A stretch of 44,492 nucleotides of DNA from a bacterium (GTDB taxonomy: Bacteria > Bacteroidota > Ignavibacteria > Kapaibacteriales > UBA7675), in contig JAUIKM010000044.1 of NCBI GenBank assembly GCA_030430495.1, positions 1-44,492 of the forward strand, in the 5' to 3' direction. The stretch's first letter is position 1; each line of letters begins with the position of its first letter. Below are positions 9,044-17,638 of the stretch, in pieces. The notes under the pieces are model-generated. The model worked only from the letters and a program-made list of their open reading frames with translations. It was not told the origin of the DNA and did not search any database. Position numbers and translations under genes: made by a program.

Positions 9044-10198
9044 TCAATACACCCCGCCCAGCACAACAGCTTTATCCGCTCCCGTCACCGAAGGAATATT
9101 GCCCGGCAGACCGTGCAGCGTACGCCAGGCCAGATAAGCAAAACACATCGCCTCCTTGGCGTCGGAGGGAATGCCGCAGGCACTGCTGTCCACAATTTCA
9201 GCCTCCGGCAGCTCCCCGCTTAACATCTGCATTAAACAACTATTGTGCAGCCCGCCGCCGGAAACAATAAGCCGGGCGCGTGGATCGGCAAATTGCCGGA
9301 TGTTCTCCGCGATGCTCCAGGCCGTAAAATATGTCAGCGTGTGCAGCAAATCCTCCGCCGCACGCGAGCCCTGCCACGAAGTTTCCAGCAATTTGTTTAA
9401 GTAGCCGTCGTTAAACAACTCGCGACCGGTGGACTTGGGCGGAGGCGCGGCAATAAACGGCTCGCGCTGCAGCGCCGCCAGCAAATGCGGCGCCAGAATG
9501 CCCGCCGCAGCATATGCGCCGCCGGAGTCATAACGCTTGCCAAAAAACCTGCGCGCGGCCAGGTCGATCAAAACATTGCCCGGCCCCGTGTCAAATGCCC
9601 GCACGTCGCCGGGCGCACAGCCCCCAGGCAAAATCGTACAATTGGCTATCCCGCCAATGTTTAATGCACAAACGTCAACATCCTGATCGCGCAAAAATGC
9701 GTGGTCAAAAATCGGAACCAGGGGCGCTCCCTGACCGCCACGCGCAACGTCAGCCGCGCGAAAATCCGCCACGACGCGTAGCCCGCTGTGCTGCGCAAGC
9801 GTAGAGGGACAGCCCAACTGCAAAGTTGCGCCCAACGAACGGCCGTCCAGACTGCGCGGCGTCGGCGCATGACGCACCGTATGCCCATGACTGCCCACCG
9901 CCGCAATATCGGCCGCCTTCAAATTATTGCGGCTGCATATTTCGGCGGTGCAGGACGCAAAAGCCAGAGCCAGATGTGTGTGCAGATAACTGATGTCGTC
10001 CAGCCCCGTGTTCTCCTCCGCCACAACAGCGCGCAACAGATAAGCCAGATCCGGCTCGTAGGACGTGCACGAATAGTCAACGAGTTCGATGTGATCCGCC
10101 CCCGTGTCCCCGTCGCGCCGCACACGACACAGCGCCGCGTCAATGCCGTCCTGTGAGGTGCCCGACATCAGGCCGATAAATAATTGAGCTGTATCCAC
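9044..10198 (-). CDS. anmK: Anhydro-N-acetylmuramic acid kinase AnmK
   Basis: 384 residues, the usual length for AnmK. The enzyme phosphorylates and opens 1,6-anhydro-N-acetylmuramic acid released during murein turnover, giving MurNAc-6-phosphate for peptidoglycan recycling in the cytoplasm. Seen in the sequence: the N-terminal ATPase-fold signature FIGLMSGTSQDGIDAAL (residues ~7-23), the VGSHGHTVRHAP block, GGIANCTILP, the AFDTGPGN motif, and the late VSGGGLHN nucleotide-binding element. The start is a GTG at 10198 giving MDTAQLF, with a weak GGGA upstream. It stands alone; no other recycling genes (murQ, nagZ, ampG) are visible nearby. Confidence 0.95.
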   Translation of the reverse strand: MDTAQLFIGLMSGTSQDGIDAALCRVRRDGDTGADHIELVDYSCTSYEPDLAYLLRAVVAEENTGLDDISYLHTHLALAFASCTAEICSRNNLKAADIAAVGSHGHTVRHAPTPRSLDGRSLGATLQLGCPSTLAQHSGLRVVADFRAADVARGGQGAPLVPIFDHAFLRDQDVDVCALNIGGIANCTILPGGCAPGDVRAFDTGPGNVLIDLAARRFFGKRYDSGGAYAAAGILAPHLLAALQREPFIAAPPPKSTGRELFNDGYLNKLLETSWQGSRAAEDLLHTLTYFTAWSIAENIRQFADPRARLIVSGGGLHNSCLMQMLSGELPEAEIVDSSACGIPSDAKEAMCFAYLAWRTLHGLPGNIPSVTGADKAVVLGGVY

Positions 10199-10442
10199 TG
10201 AATCCCGTCCCGCTTAAACAAAATCGCAAATCATTTGTCTGCTGTTCTTTCCATGCGAATATGAGGCTGCGGAAGTGAACCGCCAAACGCGCAAGCTCCG
10301 GCCCCCAAACAAAAAATCCCCGCAGTCGCGGCACGCGCCGCAGTCTGCGAGGAAACTTTCTGAAAGCTGTCAAATCTGTTGTTGCCGCCCGTGTTGTCGG
10401 TCGGCTCTTTTCGGCCGGCGGACAGCCAAACCTTGTGCACTG

Positions 10443-11192
10443 TCAGTTGAGCATCGCGACACTGAGCGAAAGGAAGATGCCGCCGAAGTTCTTGATCGGG
10501 AACCCACGCACACTTTCGATGCCGTCGCCGCCAAAGGGAATGTAGTAGTAGCGGATGTTGACAGCGGTCAGGCTCGACTTGGATTCGCCCACATACGCGC
10601 CGAAGCCCAGGAAACCACTCGGACGAATGTAAAACTTCGTGTCGCCGATGTCGCTGAAAAAACCTTCGTTGTACGGCATCGCCATGATCAGCGCCGATCC
10701 GACGCCGCCCTGAAGGTATGGACGGAAAGAATCGCTCAGGTCCTCGGCAAAAAGGCGGCGCTCAACGCCGATCGTCGTCGGGAACATAAACAGACGGTTG
10801 ATCTTGTCCGGCACAAACAAGCCGCGCTCGCTGTCGTAGCGGTCCAGCTCGTCCGTGTTTTTCGCGCCAGACATACCCAGGTGCAGGAATCCAAAAAAAT
10901 CGCGGCTGAATTCGCGGCGATAAAAACCGCCGAAGCCAAAACCGTTCTGTGAAAAGAGCAGATCAAATCCCCAGGCGTCGAGTTTTTTTGCGTTCGGGTC
11001 CCCGTCTTCCAGCAGCGGACGCGGCGAGGTGAAAACCATTACGCTGTCCGTGTCCTCCGGCGTCATCGGCAGATCGCCGGGTTCGTCGCCCGTGGTCTGC
11101 GCCGAAGCCGAAACCGCAAATACCAGGAAACAACTGCAACAAACGAATAGATGAACGACTGAAGCCGACAAGCTGTGAATATTGCGTAGCAT
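10443..11192 (-). CDS. Probable outer-membrane beta-barrel protein
   Basis: 249 residues. The ATG at 11192 is chosen because it has AAGGAAA eight bases upstream and starts a signal peptide (hydrophobic VVHLFVCCSCFLVFAVSASA, cleavage after ASA). After an acidic linker the mature part alternates glycine and aromatic residues in strand-like blocks (FGFGGFYRREF, FFGFLHLGM, YLQGGVGSALIM, GFLGFGAYVG, VNIRYYYIPFGG) and ends in GGIFLSLSVAML, a typical last beta strand. No specific family recognised. It is probably a small outer-membrane porin-like or structural barrel; this is inference from composition. Confidence 0.7.
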   Translation of the reverse strand: MLRNIHSLSASVVHLFVCCSCFLVFAVSASAQTTGDEPGDLPMTPEDTDSVMVFTSPRPLLEDGDPNAKKLDAWGFDLLFSQNGFGFGGFYRREFSRDFFGFLHLGMSGAKNTDELDRYDSERGLFVPDKINRLFMFPTTIGVERRLFAEDLSDSFRPYLQGGVGSALIMAMPYNEGFFSDIGDTKFYIRPSGFLGFGAYVGESKSSLTAVNIRYYYIPFGGDGIESVRGFPIKNFGGIFLSLSVAMLN

Positions 11193-11451
11193 CGTTTGTG
11201 TTTCCTTATTAATGAGTGCCATCAATGTCAGTACACTCAAAGTGCCGGACTGTTGCCGTATGGAGCCGCCCGGCGTTTCCGCGACTCTAGATGAAGTTTC
11301 GACACACATCGTTACAATGGGTATCAACACCGGCGCAAATAAGATGGTTTCAGATCCCGAAACGTCACACATACGCGGACGCAGAGACGACCTTTTACAT
11401 TGGCGCACCCGCCCGCTGCAAGCATTGATGCAAGAATAATTGAAAAAACTC

Positions 11452-11482
11452 TTGATCGTTAACGAGCAAAATGGTAACTTGA
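11452..11482 (+). promoter_or_regulatory. Predicted promoter of rplU-rpmA
   Basis: TTGATC at 11452-11457 and TAACTT at 11475-11480 are separated by 17 bases. In Bacteroidota terms this is TTG-N20-TAACTTG, close to the TAnnTTTG consensus. It lies about 60 bases before the rplU start codon, leaving a short leader. The same arrangement is seen before tRNA-Glu. Confidence 0.5.
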
Positions 11483-11540
11483 AAACTTTCTCTCGATTTT
11501 ACAAAACAGACGGTTCTTCCGTAGGGAATAACGATCAACG

Positions 11541-11858
11541 ATGTACGCAATCATTGAAATCGCCGGCTGCCAGTACCGCGTCTCCAAAGACGATGTAATT
11601 TCCGTGCCCCGCCTGGAAGGCAACGAGGGCGAGGCGGTCGCAGCGGATAAGGTTCGCATTCTTGCAGTCGACAGCGACGGCAAACTCACGCTGGGCGCAC
11701 CGTACGTGGAAGGTTCTGTTGCCGCAAAAATCGTCGGTCACGACCGCGGCGGCAAGATAATTGTCTTCAAGAAAAAACGCCGCAAAGGCTACCGCGTCAA
11801 AAACGGGCATCGCCAGGATTTCACTCGCATTGAAATTGGCGACATCAGCCTGGGCTGA
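11541..11858 (+). CDS. rplU: 50S ribosomal protein L21
   Basis: 105 residues, the standard length. L21 binds 23S rRNA in the large subunit. The sequence starts MYAIIEIAGCQYRV, matching the usual YAIIe-GGKQY opening with the G-Q-Y motif kept, and carries the conserved C-terminal block FKKKRRKGYRVKNGHRQ that contacts rRNA. It is followed 64 bp later by rpmA, the classical rplU-rpmA order. The leader between the predicted promoter at ~11480 and the start codon is about 60 bases; no obvious attenuator is seen. Confidence 0.97.
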   Translation: MYAIIEIAGCQYRVSKDDVISVPRLEGNEGEAVAADKVRILAVDSDGKLTLGAPYVEGSVAAKIVGHDRGGKIIVFKKKRRKGYRVKNGHRQDFTRIEIGDISLG

Positions 11859-11922
11859 AAACGCATTTCGGGGACAGCGCATGCGCCCCCGATCTTCAAT
11901 CGTACACAGGAGACTATAGGTC

Positions 11923-12198
11923 ATGGCACATAAAAAGGGCGGCGGCTCTACCAAAAACGGCCGCGACTCCAATTCCAAACGCCTCGGCGTCAAACGCTTC
12001 GGCGGTCAATTTGTCACTGCCGGCAGCATCATCGTGCGCCAGAAAGGCACCAAATTCCATCCGGGCAACGGCGTCAAACGCGGTGGCGACGACACGCTCT
12101 TCGCGATCATCGACGGCCACGTGAAATTTGAGCAGAAAGGCAAAATTTCGCGTCTCGTCTCCGTCTACGCCCCGGTAGCCGAAACCGCCGAGCAGTAA
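11923..12198 (+). CDS. rpmA: 50S ribosomal protein L27
   Basis: 91 residues. The start codon is preceded by CAGGAGA. The N-terminus [16 protein letters not shown] is the canonical L27 beginning that reaches toward the peptidyl-transferase centre. The following [28 protein letters not shown] and DDTLFA blocks are all typical. There is no cleavable N-terminal extension of the type found in Firmicutes. It is the second gene of the rplU-rpmA operon and is followed by a strong intrinsic terminator. Confidence 0.98.
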   Translation: MAHKKGGGSTKNGRDSNSKRLGVKRFGGQFVTAGSIIVRQKGTKFHPGNGVKRGGDDTLFAIIDGHVKFEQKGKISRLVSVYAPVAETAEQ

Positions 12199-12238
12199 TC
12201 CGGCCGGTCGTCGACTCCGGTCGACCAAAAAATACGAC

Positions 12239-12269
12239 AGCCGCTCAATGCAATTGGGCGGCTTTTTTT
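12239..12269 (+). terminator. Rho-independent terminator after rpmA
   Basis: AGCCGCTCAAT and ATTGGGCGGCT form an 11-bp stem with one G-T wobble and a three-base loop, followed at once by seven T. It is 40 bases past the rpmA stop and closes the rplU-rpmA unit. Confidence 0.9.
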
Positions 12270-12975
12270 GTTTCGCACAGCCCGATTTCCCCGCTTAAAG
12301 ACGACACCGCTTCCACGCCACGCCAATTCCCGACCAAATCCGCAACAGCCTCTTTTTGTTTGTCAGCGAGATTGAAACGGCAGGTAAAAGAGTTGTGTCA
12401 GGTCACTCCGCCGTCATTGAGCAGCCCGCCGCCGAAACCTGAACGACAAACAGAAGTGGCCGCCGGAACACGGGCAAAACAGCGAGCAAACACCCGCCGC
12501 CGAGTTCGCCACGACCAGCAAAACACAGGCCAAAACGCGCGAAAACCGGCGCGTATTCCACAAACCTGGACTCCAACCGACCTATTGAGGTCGGCGCCCA
12601 AACCACGCCCCGAACGGCACACAATCTCACTACTCGGATTTCTGATGAAGCAGGCCACAAACAGCGCTCAAACGAACGCCGTTCCTCCCTGTGTGACAAA
12701 CAAAAGGGGCATGTAATGAGAAGTAAAGAAATCGCGACGACAAGAAACAACATGTCCCAGTTATGGGCGGATGCGGAGCCGCGGCCACGGCGTCCAAAAA
12801 CCACAGCATCACAAAGGCGGGCGCAACAACCGGCCTTGGTTTCAGATTTTCGTATATTGCGAATCGTTTTGACGGGCGCCGCCCCAGGCGCTGTGCGTTT
12901 GCAGGTCTGAGCGCTGCCGCGGTGTATTTCCAGCCGCCGGACGCAGGCCCAATTAGCAGGAACGGAGAACCAGGA
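12270..12975. other. Intergenic region before nuoG
   Basis: About 700 bases without a gene that can be supported. Open frames on both strands here show no start signal and look like compositional artefacts of GC-rich DNA. Weak matches to the CTTTTTGTTTGTC-type pyrimidine repeat occur near 12351 and, inverted, near 12696. The promoter for nuoG must lie here but was not recognised. Confidence 0.5.
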
Positions 12976-14739
12976 ATGCCCACGATTACCCTTGACGGCA
13001 CGCTGATCGAAGCCAAAGAAGGCCAGACGATTATCGAAGCGGCGCTGGACGCCGGTATTACCATCCCGCACTTCTGTTGGCACCCCGGCCTGTCGGTCGC
13101 CGGAAACTGTCGCATGTGCCTCGTCGACGTCGGCATGCCCGCGCGCGGCCGCGACGGCACGCTTGAAACGGACGACAACGGCGACCCGGTGATCCGCTAC
13201 TTCCCCAAACTGCAGATAGCCTGCGCCACGCCCATCCAGGACGGCATGCACGTCAAGCTCGTCGATGAACGCGTCGTCGAAGCACAGGAAGCCGTCATGG
13301 AATTCCTGCTGATCAACCACCCGCTCGACTGTCCGATCTGCGACGAAGCCGGTCAGTGCAAACTGCAGGAATACGGCTTCCGCCACTCCAAGGGCGAGAG
13401 CCGCTTCGTCGAAACCAAAAATCACAAGGACAAACGCCGCCCGCTGGGGCCGAATGTCCTGTTCGATGCCGAGCGCTGCATTTCCTGCTCCCGCTGCATC
13501 CGTTTTGCCGATGAATACGCCGAGCAGCCGCACCTGACCTTTGTGCAGCGCGGCGACCACGTGACGATCGAGACTTTCCCGGACAAACAGTTCGACAGCG
13601 AATACTCAATGAATGTCATTGAAATCTGCCCCGTCGGCGCGCTGACCAGCCCCGACTTCCGCTTCAAAGCCCGCGTCTGGGACATGAGTTTCAACGACTC
13701 GATCTGCCCGGGCTGCTCGCGCGGCTGCAACATTCAGGTCGGCGTGCGCAACAACGAAGTCATGCGCCTGGAGCCGCGCGCCAACGCTTCCGTCAACGAA
13801 TACTGGATGTGCGACACCGGCCGCCTGACGCAGTACAAGTGGGTCAACGAAAACCGCATCGACCGCTGCCTGGTCAAAACCAACGGCGCTCAGAGCGAAG
13901 TTGAATGGAGCGACGCCGTCGCCGCCGCCGCCAAAGCACTGGCCGGCTACAAAGGCAATCAGATTATGGTGCTGGCTTCCGCCCACGCCACCAATGAAGC
14001 CAACTACGCGCTCAAGAAGTTTGCCGCCGACGTCCTCGGTACAAAAAATGTCGCCTACGTGCGGCACATCGATGACAACTTCGGCGACGGCAAATTGCGT
14101 CGCAACGACCGCTCGCCGAATGCCAAAGGCGTCGAGACGCTCGGTCTGAAAGGCGGCGGCGCACAGGCGCTGGCCGAACAGATCAAGTCCGGCGCGATCA
14201 AAGCGCTCTACGCGCTGGAAGACGACGTGGCGCACTGGCCGGCCGAGCTGCTGAACGCCTGCGACAAACTCGACCTGCTGGTCGTGCACGCCTCCAATCA
14301 CAGCGCCCTGACGGCCAAAGCCGATATTGTGTTCTCGGCTTCGACCTACGCCGAACTGGAGGGCACCTACACAAACTTTGCGGGACGCGTGCAGCACGTC
14401 GCCCCGGTGATTGTCACCGCCGAAAACGAACGGCGCATGGGCATGAAAATGAGCCGCCTGGACAAGTTCGGCGCCGTCAACGACCGCTGGACGCACGGCG
14501 AACGCCGGCACTGCCGTCCGAGCTGGATGCCGATTGCACAATTGGCACAGGCCATGGGCAGCGACTTCGGCTTCAAACGCGCCGATCAGGTCTTTGGCGA
14601 GATGGCCGCTAAAATCGGCGACTTTGCGGCGATGGACTACGCCGGCCTGAAGCAGCATCGCGGCATAGAGCTGGGCAAAGGCGCTTCGCCCGAGCCGCTG
14701 CGTCAGGAATACGATTCTCACGAGTTAAAACCGAACTAA
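12976..14739 (+). CDS. nuoG: NADH-quinone oxidoreductase subunit G (short form)
   Basis: 587 residues with the start at 12976 (MPTITLDGTLIEAKEGQTI), preceded by GGAG and CAGGA. NuoG carries the iron-sulfur chain of complex I between the NADH site and the membrane arm. Ligands visible in order: [2Fe-2S] at C34, C45, C48 and C83; the His-ligated [4Fe-4S] at H115, C119, C122 and C128; another [4Fe-4S] at C168, C171, C174 and C218; and a C244-x2-C247-x3-C251...C279 set matching the N7-type cluster seen in E. coli and Thermus. The molybdopterin-like C-terminal part is short compared with the ~780-910 residues of those proteins. It heads a nuoG-nuoH-nuoI block. Confidence 0.95.
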   Translation: MPTITLDGTLIEAKEGQTIIEAALDAGITIPHFCWHPGLSVAGNCRMCLVDVGMPARGRDGTLETDDNGDPVIRYFPKLQIACATPIQDGMHVKLVDERVVEAQEAVMEFLLINHPLDCPICDEAGQCKLQEYGFRHSKGESRFVETKNHKDKRRPLGPNVLFDAERCISCSRCIRFADEYAEQPHLTFVQRGDHVTIETFPDKQFDSEYSMNVIEICPVGALTSPDFRFKARVWDMSFNDSICPGCSRGCNIQVGVRNNEVMRLEPRANASVNEYWMCDTGRLTQYKWVNENRIDRCLVKTNGAQSEVEWSDAVAAAAKALAGYKGNQIMVLASAHATNEANYALKKFAADVLGTKNVAYVRHIDDNFGDGKLRRNDRSPNAKGVETLGLKGGGAQALAEQIKSGAIKALYALEDDVAHWPAELLNACDKLDLLVVHASNHSALTAKADIVFSASTYAELEGTYTNFAGRVQHVAPVIVTAENERRMGMKMSRLDKFGAVNDRWTHGERRHCRPSWMPIAQLAQAMGSDFGFKRADQVFGEMAAKIGDFAAMDYAGLKQHRGIELGKGASPEPLRQEYDSHELKPN

Positions 14740-14766
14740 CGGCCGGCGAGCCGAATCATCCATTCT

Positions 14767-14780
14767 GAATTCCGGAATTC
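14767..14780. repeat. Perfect 14-bp palindrome before nuoH
   Basis: GAATTCCGGAATTC is self-complementary and ends six bases before the nuoH ATG, covering the position where a ribosome binding site would be expected. It might fold and limit initiation, or be fortuitous. Confidence 0.4.
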
Positions 14781-14786
14781 CGCGCG

Positions 14787-15851
14787 ATGGATATTTTGTT
14801 GACTGAGCCGATTCTGGCCCTGATCAAAACGGTGGTTCTCCTCTTCGGCGTTGTGCTGCCGGGGGCGTCCGCCTGTGTGTATTTTGAACGCAAAATCTCG
14901 GCCTGGGTGCAGTATCGCGTCGGTCCGAACCGCGTCGGTCCCTTTGGTTTGCTGCAGCCGATTGCGGACGTGGTCAAGCTGCTGCTCAAGGAAGACCTGA
15001 TTCCCTCGGCGGCCAACAAGACCTTCCACTTCCTGGCGCCGCTCATCTCAATCACCGTTGCCGTGGCGACCTTTGCGGTGATTCCCTTCGGCCACTACGT
15101 GGTCATCGGCGGCGAGACCGTCTACCTGGGCGTCTCCCCCAACACGAACATCGGCATCCTGATATTCCTGGCGATGACCTCCGTCGGCGTCTACGGCCTG
15201 ACGATCGCCGGCTGGTCTTCAAACAACAAATATTCGCTGCTGGGCGGCCTGCGTTCCGCCTCGCAGATGATCTCGTACGAACTCTCGCTCGGCCTGGCCC
15301 TCGTGGCGGTCGTGATGATTTCGGGCTCCCTGAATATCAATCAGATCGTGATTGACCAGGCTGACAACGGCTGGAACATCTTCTATCAGCCGCTCGGCTT
15401 TGTGATCTTCCTGGTGGCGTCCTACGCCGAGACCAACCGCGCGCCTTTTGACCTGCCGGAAGCCGAACCCGAGCTCGTCGGCGGTTATCACACCGAATAC
15501 AGCGGCATGAAGTTTGGCATCTTTTTCCTGGCCGAATACGCCGCGATGATCGTGTCCTCCGCCATTATGGCGACGCTCTTTCTGGGCGGCTGGCACGTGC
15601 CTTTCCTGCCCGACATCCTGGTCAATCAACTCGGCTGGACCTTCTTCGGCGAAGGCGAAATCGGCCTGGCGCTGCTGCAGATCGGCACATTTACGGCCAA
15701 AATCGCATTTTTCCTATTCCTCTACATCTGGGTTCGCTGGTCGATTCCGCGTTTCCGCTACGACCAACTGATGAACCTGGGCTGGAAAATTTTGCTCCCG
15801 CTCGCCCTGGTGAATATCTTGATCACCGGCCTGGTGATGCTTTTCATCTGA
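14787..15851 (+). CDS. nuoH: NADH-quinone oxidoreductase subunit H
   Basis: 354 residues, about eight membrane helices, the standard NuoH size. This subunit joins the peripheral arm to the membrane arm and helps form the quinone chamber. Diagnostic motifs: RKISAWVQYRVGPNRVGPFG (residues ~33-52), LLQPIADVVKLLLKE, the YAETNRAPFDLPEAEPELV loop with its conserved acidic residues, GYHTEYSGMKF, and the late WVRWSIPRFRYDQLM. It lies 47 bp after nuoG and 80 bp before nuoI on the same strand. The usual neighbour nuoF upstream and nuoJ downstream are missing. Confidence 0.97.
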   Translation: MDILLTEPILALIKTVVLLFGVVLPGASACVYFERKISAWVQYRVGPNRVGPFGLLQPIADVVKLLLKEDLIPSAANKTFHFLAPLISITVAVATFAVIPFGHYVVIGGETVYLGVSPNTNIGILIFLAMTSVGVYGLTIAGWSSNNKYSLLGGLRSASQMISYELSLGLALVAVVMISGSLNINQIVIDQADNGWNIFYQPLGFVIFLVASYAETNRAPFDLPEAEPELVGGYHTEYSGMKFGIFFLAEYAAMIVSSAIMATLFLGGWHVPFLPDILVNQLGWTFFGEGEIGLALLQIGTFTAKIAFFLFLYIWVRWSIPRFRYDQLMNLGWKILLPLALVNILITGLVMLFI

Positions 15852-15931
15852 CAAACAGCGGGCGACTTTGCCGACGGCGCGCGCGCCGGACTTTGCCATA
15901 CGTTTCCGACTGAATCTGAAAGGACTGCGGA

Positions 15932-16450
15932 ATGAACGTCACGAACAATACACAAGCTCAACGCATGAGTTTCTGGGAGAAAATCTACCTCCCCGAAATC
16001 GTGAAAGGCCTCGGCGAGACGCTCAAGGCGATGGTCGCACCCAAGATGACGCGCGAATATCCCGAGGAGCGCTTTGAACCCAACGGCTCGTATCGCGGCC
16101 GTCCCGTTCTTGTACAGGAGGAGCACGGCGAGCGCTGCGTGGCCTGCGGTCTCTGTTCGCGCGTCTGCCCCGCGATTGCCATCGAAGTGCAGGCGGCCGA
16201 GACCGAAAAGGTCAAGGAGCGCTACCCCGTCAAATTTGAGATCAACATGCTGCGCTGTATCTTCTGCGGCTTCTGCGAGGAAGTCTGCCCGGAGGAAGCC
16301 ATCGTGATGAGCAAGGATTACGAAATGGTCTTTGAGAGCCGCGAGGAGGCCATTCTGGGCAAAGACAAACTCCTGATTCCGGTGGCCCAGCTGCAGGAGC
16401 GCCTCGAATACCTGCGCCGTCATCAGTACTACGAGCCTGCCGCCAACTGA
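15932..16450 (+). CDS. nuoI: NADH-quinone oxidoreductase subunit I
   Basis: 172 residues, start preceded by AAAGGA. NuoI is the bacterial TYKY-type ferredoxin subunit, which holds clusters N6a and N6b and passes electrons toward NuoB. Both binding motifs are complete: C69-x2-C72-x2-C75-x3-C79 and C109-x2-C112-x2-C115-x3-C119, each ending in the typical CP. The N-terminal amphipathic part (MSFWEKIYLPEIVKGLGETL) is also as expected. A strong terminator follows within 30 bases, so nuoJ-N are not in this transcription unit. Confidence 0.97.
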   Translation: MNVTNNTQAQRMSFWEKIYLPEIVKGLGETLKAMVAPKMTREYPEERFEPNGSYRGRPVLVQEEHGERCVACGLCSRVCPAIAIEVQAAETEKVKERYPVKFEINMLRCIFCGFCEEVCPEEAIVMSKDYEMVFESREEAILGKDKLLIPVAQLQERLEYLRRHQYYEPAAN

Positions 16451-16478
16451 GCCGCTGTTTGACTTGAGCTTTTGCACG

Positions 16479-16512
16479 AGCCGTCCGATCCTGGAATCGG
16501 GCGGCTTTTTTT
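16479..16512 (+). terminator. Rho-independent terminator after nuoI
   Basis: AGCCGTCCGAT and ATCGGGCGGCT form a stem of about 11 bp (one wobble) around CCTGGA, followed by seven T. It ends the nuoGHI unit 30 bases beyond the nuoI stop. Confidence 0.9.
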
Positions 16513-16544
16513 GTGCCTTGCCCTGCTTGAGCACTGCGCCCCCT

Positions 16545-16600
16545 CGCTGCACTCGTTGGCTTGTTTCTTTCTTTTTGTTCGTCGGCGCGGTTCGCGTTGG
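16545..16600 (+). repeat. Pyrimidine-tract repeat, diverged copy
   Basis: The segment with GGCTTGTTTCTTTCTTTTTG and TTCGTCGGCG is a diverged member of the family at 25378, 30091, 33060 (inverted) and 36510 (inverted). Here it sits about 70 bases upstream of a GGGCCC-core repeat, the same relative order as in the 33-kb and 36-kb inverted copies. Confidence 0.6.
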
Positions 16601-16667
16601 AAGTCTTGCGGTCTGTTTTCAGCAGTGGAACCGCTCAGCACTTCCCGCTCAGGCACGAGATTGGCCA

Positions 16668-16912
16668 CGTTCAGCGGCGTTTGCCGCCCGCTCAGTCGTT
16701 TGTGCTTGAAATACCGCGCCAGGCACTGTAGACTTGCTCCAGAAACCGGCCGGGATCTGATTAATCAACCGATGTGGAACAATGACGCCCTGGACCTGCG
16801 CGAATGACGCGCAGGAGGATGCGGCGTGGGAGGTGTTGTGGAGGTCGAAGGGCCCAGGCAGGTCTGGCAGGCGGGTACGGGTGGGCCCTTTGATCTTCAC
16901 ACCTAAAACCGC
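16668..16912 (+). repeat. Dispersed GGGCCC-core repeat, copy 3; 245-bp perfect direct repeat
   Basis: All 245 bases are identical to 17088-17332 (offset 420), so the duplication is recent or is kept identical by gene conversion. The invariant core is at 16850-16888. The left part carries GCCCGCTCAGTCGTTTG and CCGGCCGGGATCTGA, related to the other copies. Confidence 0.95.
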
Positions 16913-17087
16913 TCAGCACTCAACTTAAAACCCGAGCAACAAGTACTCCGACGCAAGTATCTCCGCCACACCTTCCCGAAAAATCGCGGCGCGCGGCAGC
17001 AAGCGCAACATCTTCCCTTCTGGCACAAGCGCGATTCTCAGAATGCCTGACAAACGACGCAGGTCCGTTCACCCATAAATCCTGCTC

Positions 17088-17332
17088 CGTTCAGCGGCGT
17101 TTGCCGCCCGCTCAGTCGTTTGTGCTTGAAATACCGCGCCAGGCACTGTAGACTTGCTCCAGAAACCGGCCGGGATCTGATTAATCAACCGATGTGGAAC
17201 AATGACGCCCTGGACCTGCGCGAATGACGCGCAGGAGGATGCGGCGTGGGAGGTGTTGTGGAGGTCGAAGGGCCCAGGCAGGTCTGGCAGGCGGGTACGG
17301 GTGGGCCCTTTGATCTTCACACCTAAAACCGC
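17088..17332 (+). repeat. Dispersed GGGCCC-core repeat, copy 4; 245-bp perfect direct repeat
   Basis: Identical to 16668-16912 over 245 bases, with the core at 17270-17308. The 175 bases between the two copies (16913-17087) hold no gene. The right end of this copy overlaps the first unit of a 99-bp tandem repeat. Confidence 0.95.
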
Positions 17333-17500
17333 CCCGAAGGCCTGCAACATCGATCCCGACGACAAACAAAACGGCCTCAAAAGGTGCGCCCGCAAAGGCA
17401 TGGGCCCTTTGATCTTCACACCTAAAACCGCCCCGAAGGCCCGCAACATCAATCCCGACGACAAACAAAACGGCCTCAAAAGGTGCGCCCGCAAAGGCAA
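17303..17500 (+). repeat. 99-bp tandem duplication, two units
   Basis: Units 17303-17401 and 17402-17500 are nearly identical, differing at a few positions (for example CCTGCAACATCGAT against CCCGCAACATCAAT). Each begins with GGGCCCTTTGATCTTCAC, the right end of the dispersed repeat, and contains GACAAACAAAACGGCC. So the tandem arose after a repeat copy was already in place. Confidence 0.9.
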
Positions 17501-17638
17501 GCGACCGCGTTGGAACGATCGGGCCCACAAAGCACACACGGCATTTGCGTCAAGCCTGAATTATCAATATTTTCACGCGCCCGCGGAGCTTCGTTTAAAG
17601 GCGCAGGCGGAACAATCACTTCCACATCCGGAATCAGC

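Noticed and set aside
12403-14721. Two long antisense frames (12403-13560 and 13606-14721) opposite nuoG
   Set aside because: They are shadow frames of GC-rich nuoG codons. All iron-sulfur ligands on the plus strand show which strand codes.
17069-17539. 156-codon minus-strand frame containing repeated VKIKGP and LRPFCLSSG blocks
   Set aside because: It is only the reading of the 99-bp tandem and the dispersed repeat. No ribosome binding site, signal or domain, and the same DNA is intergenic elsewhere.
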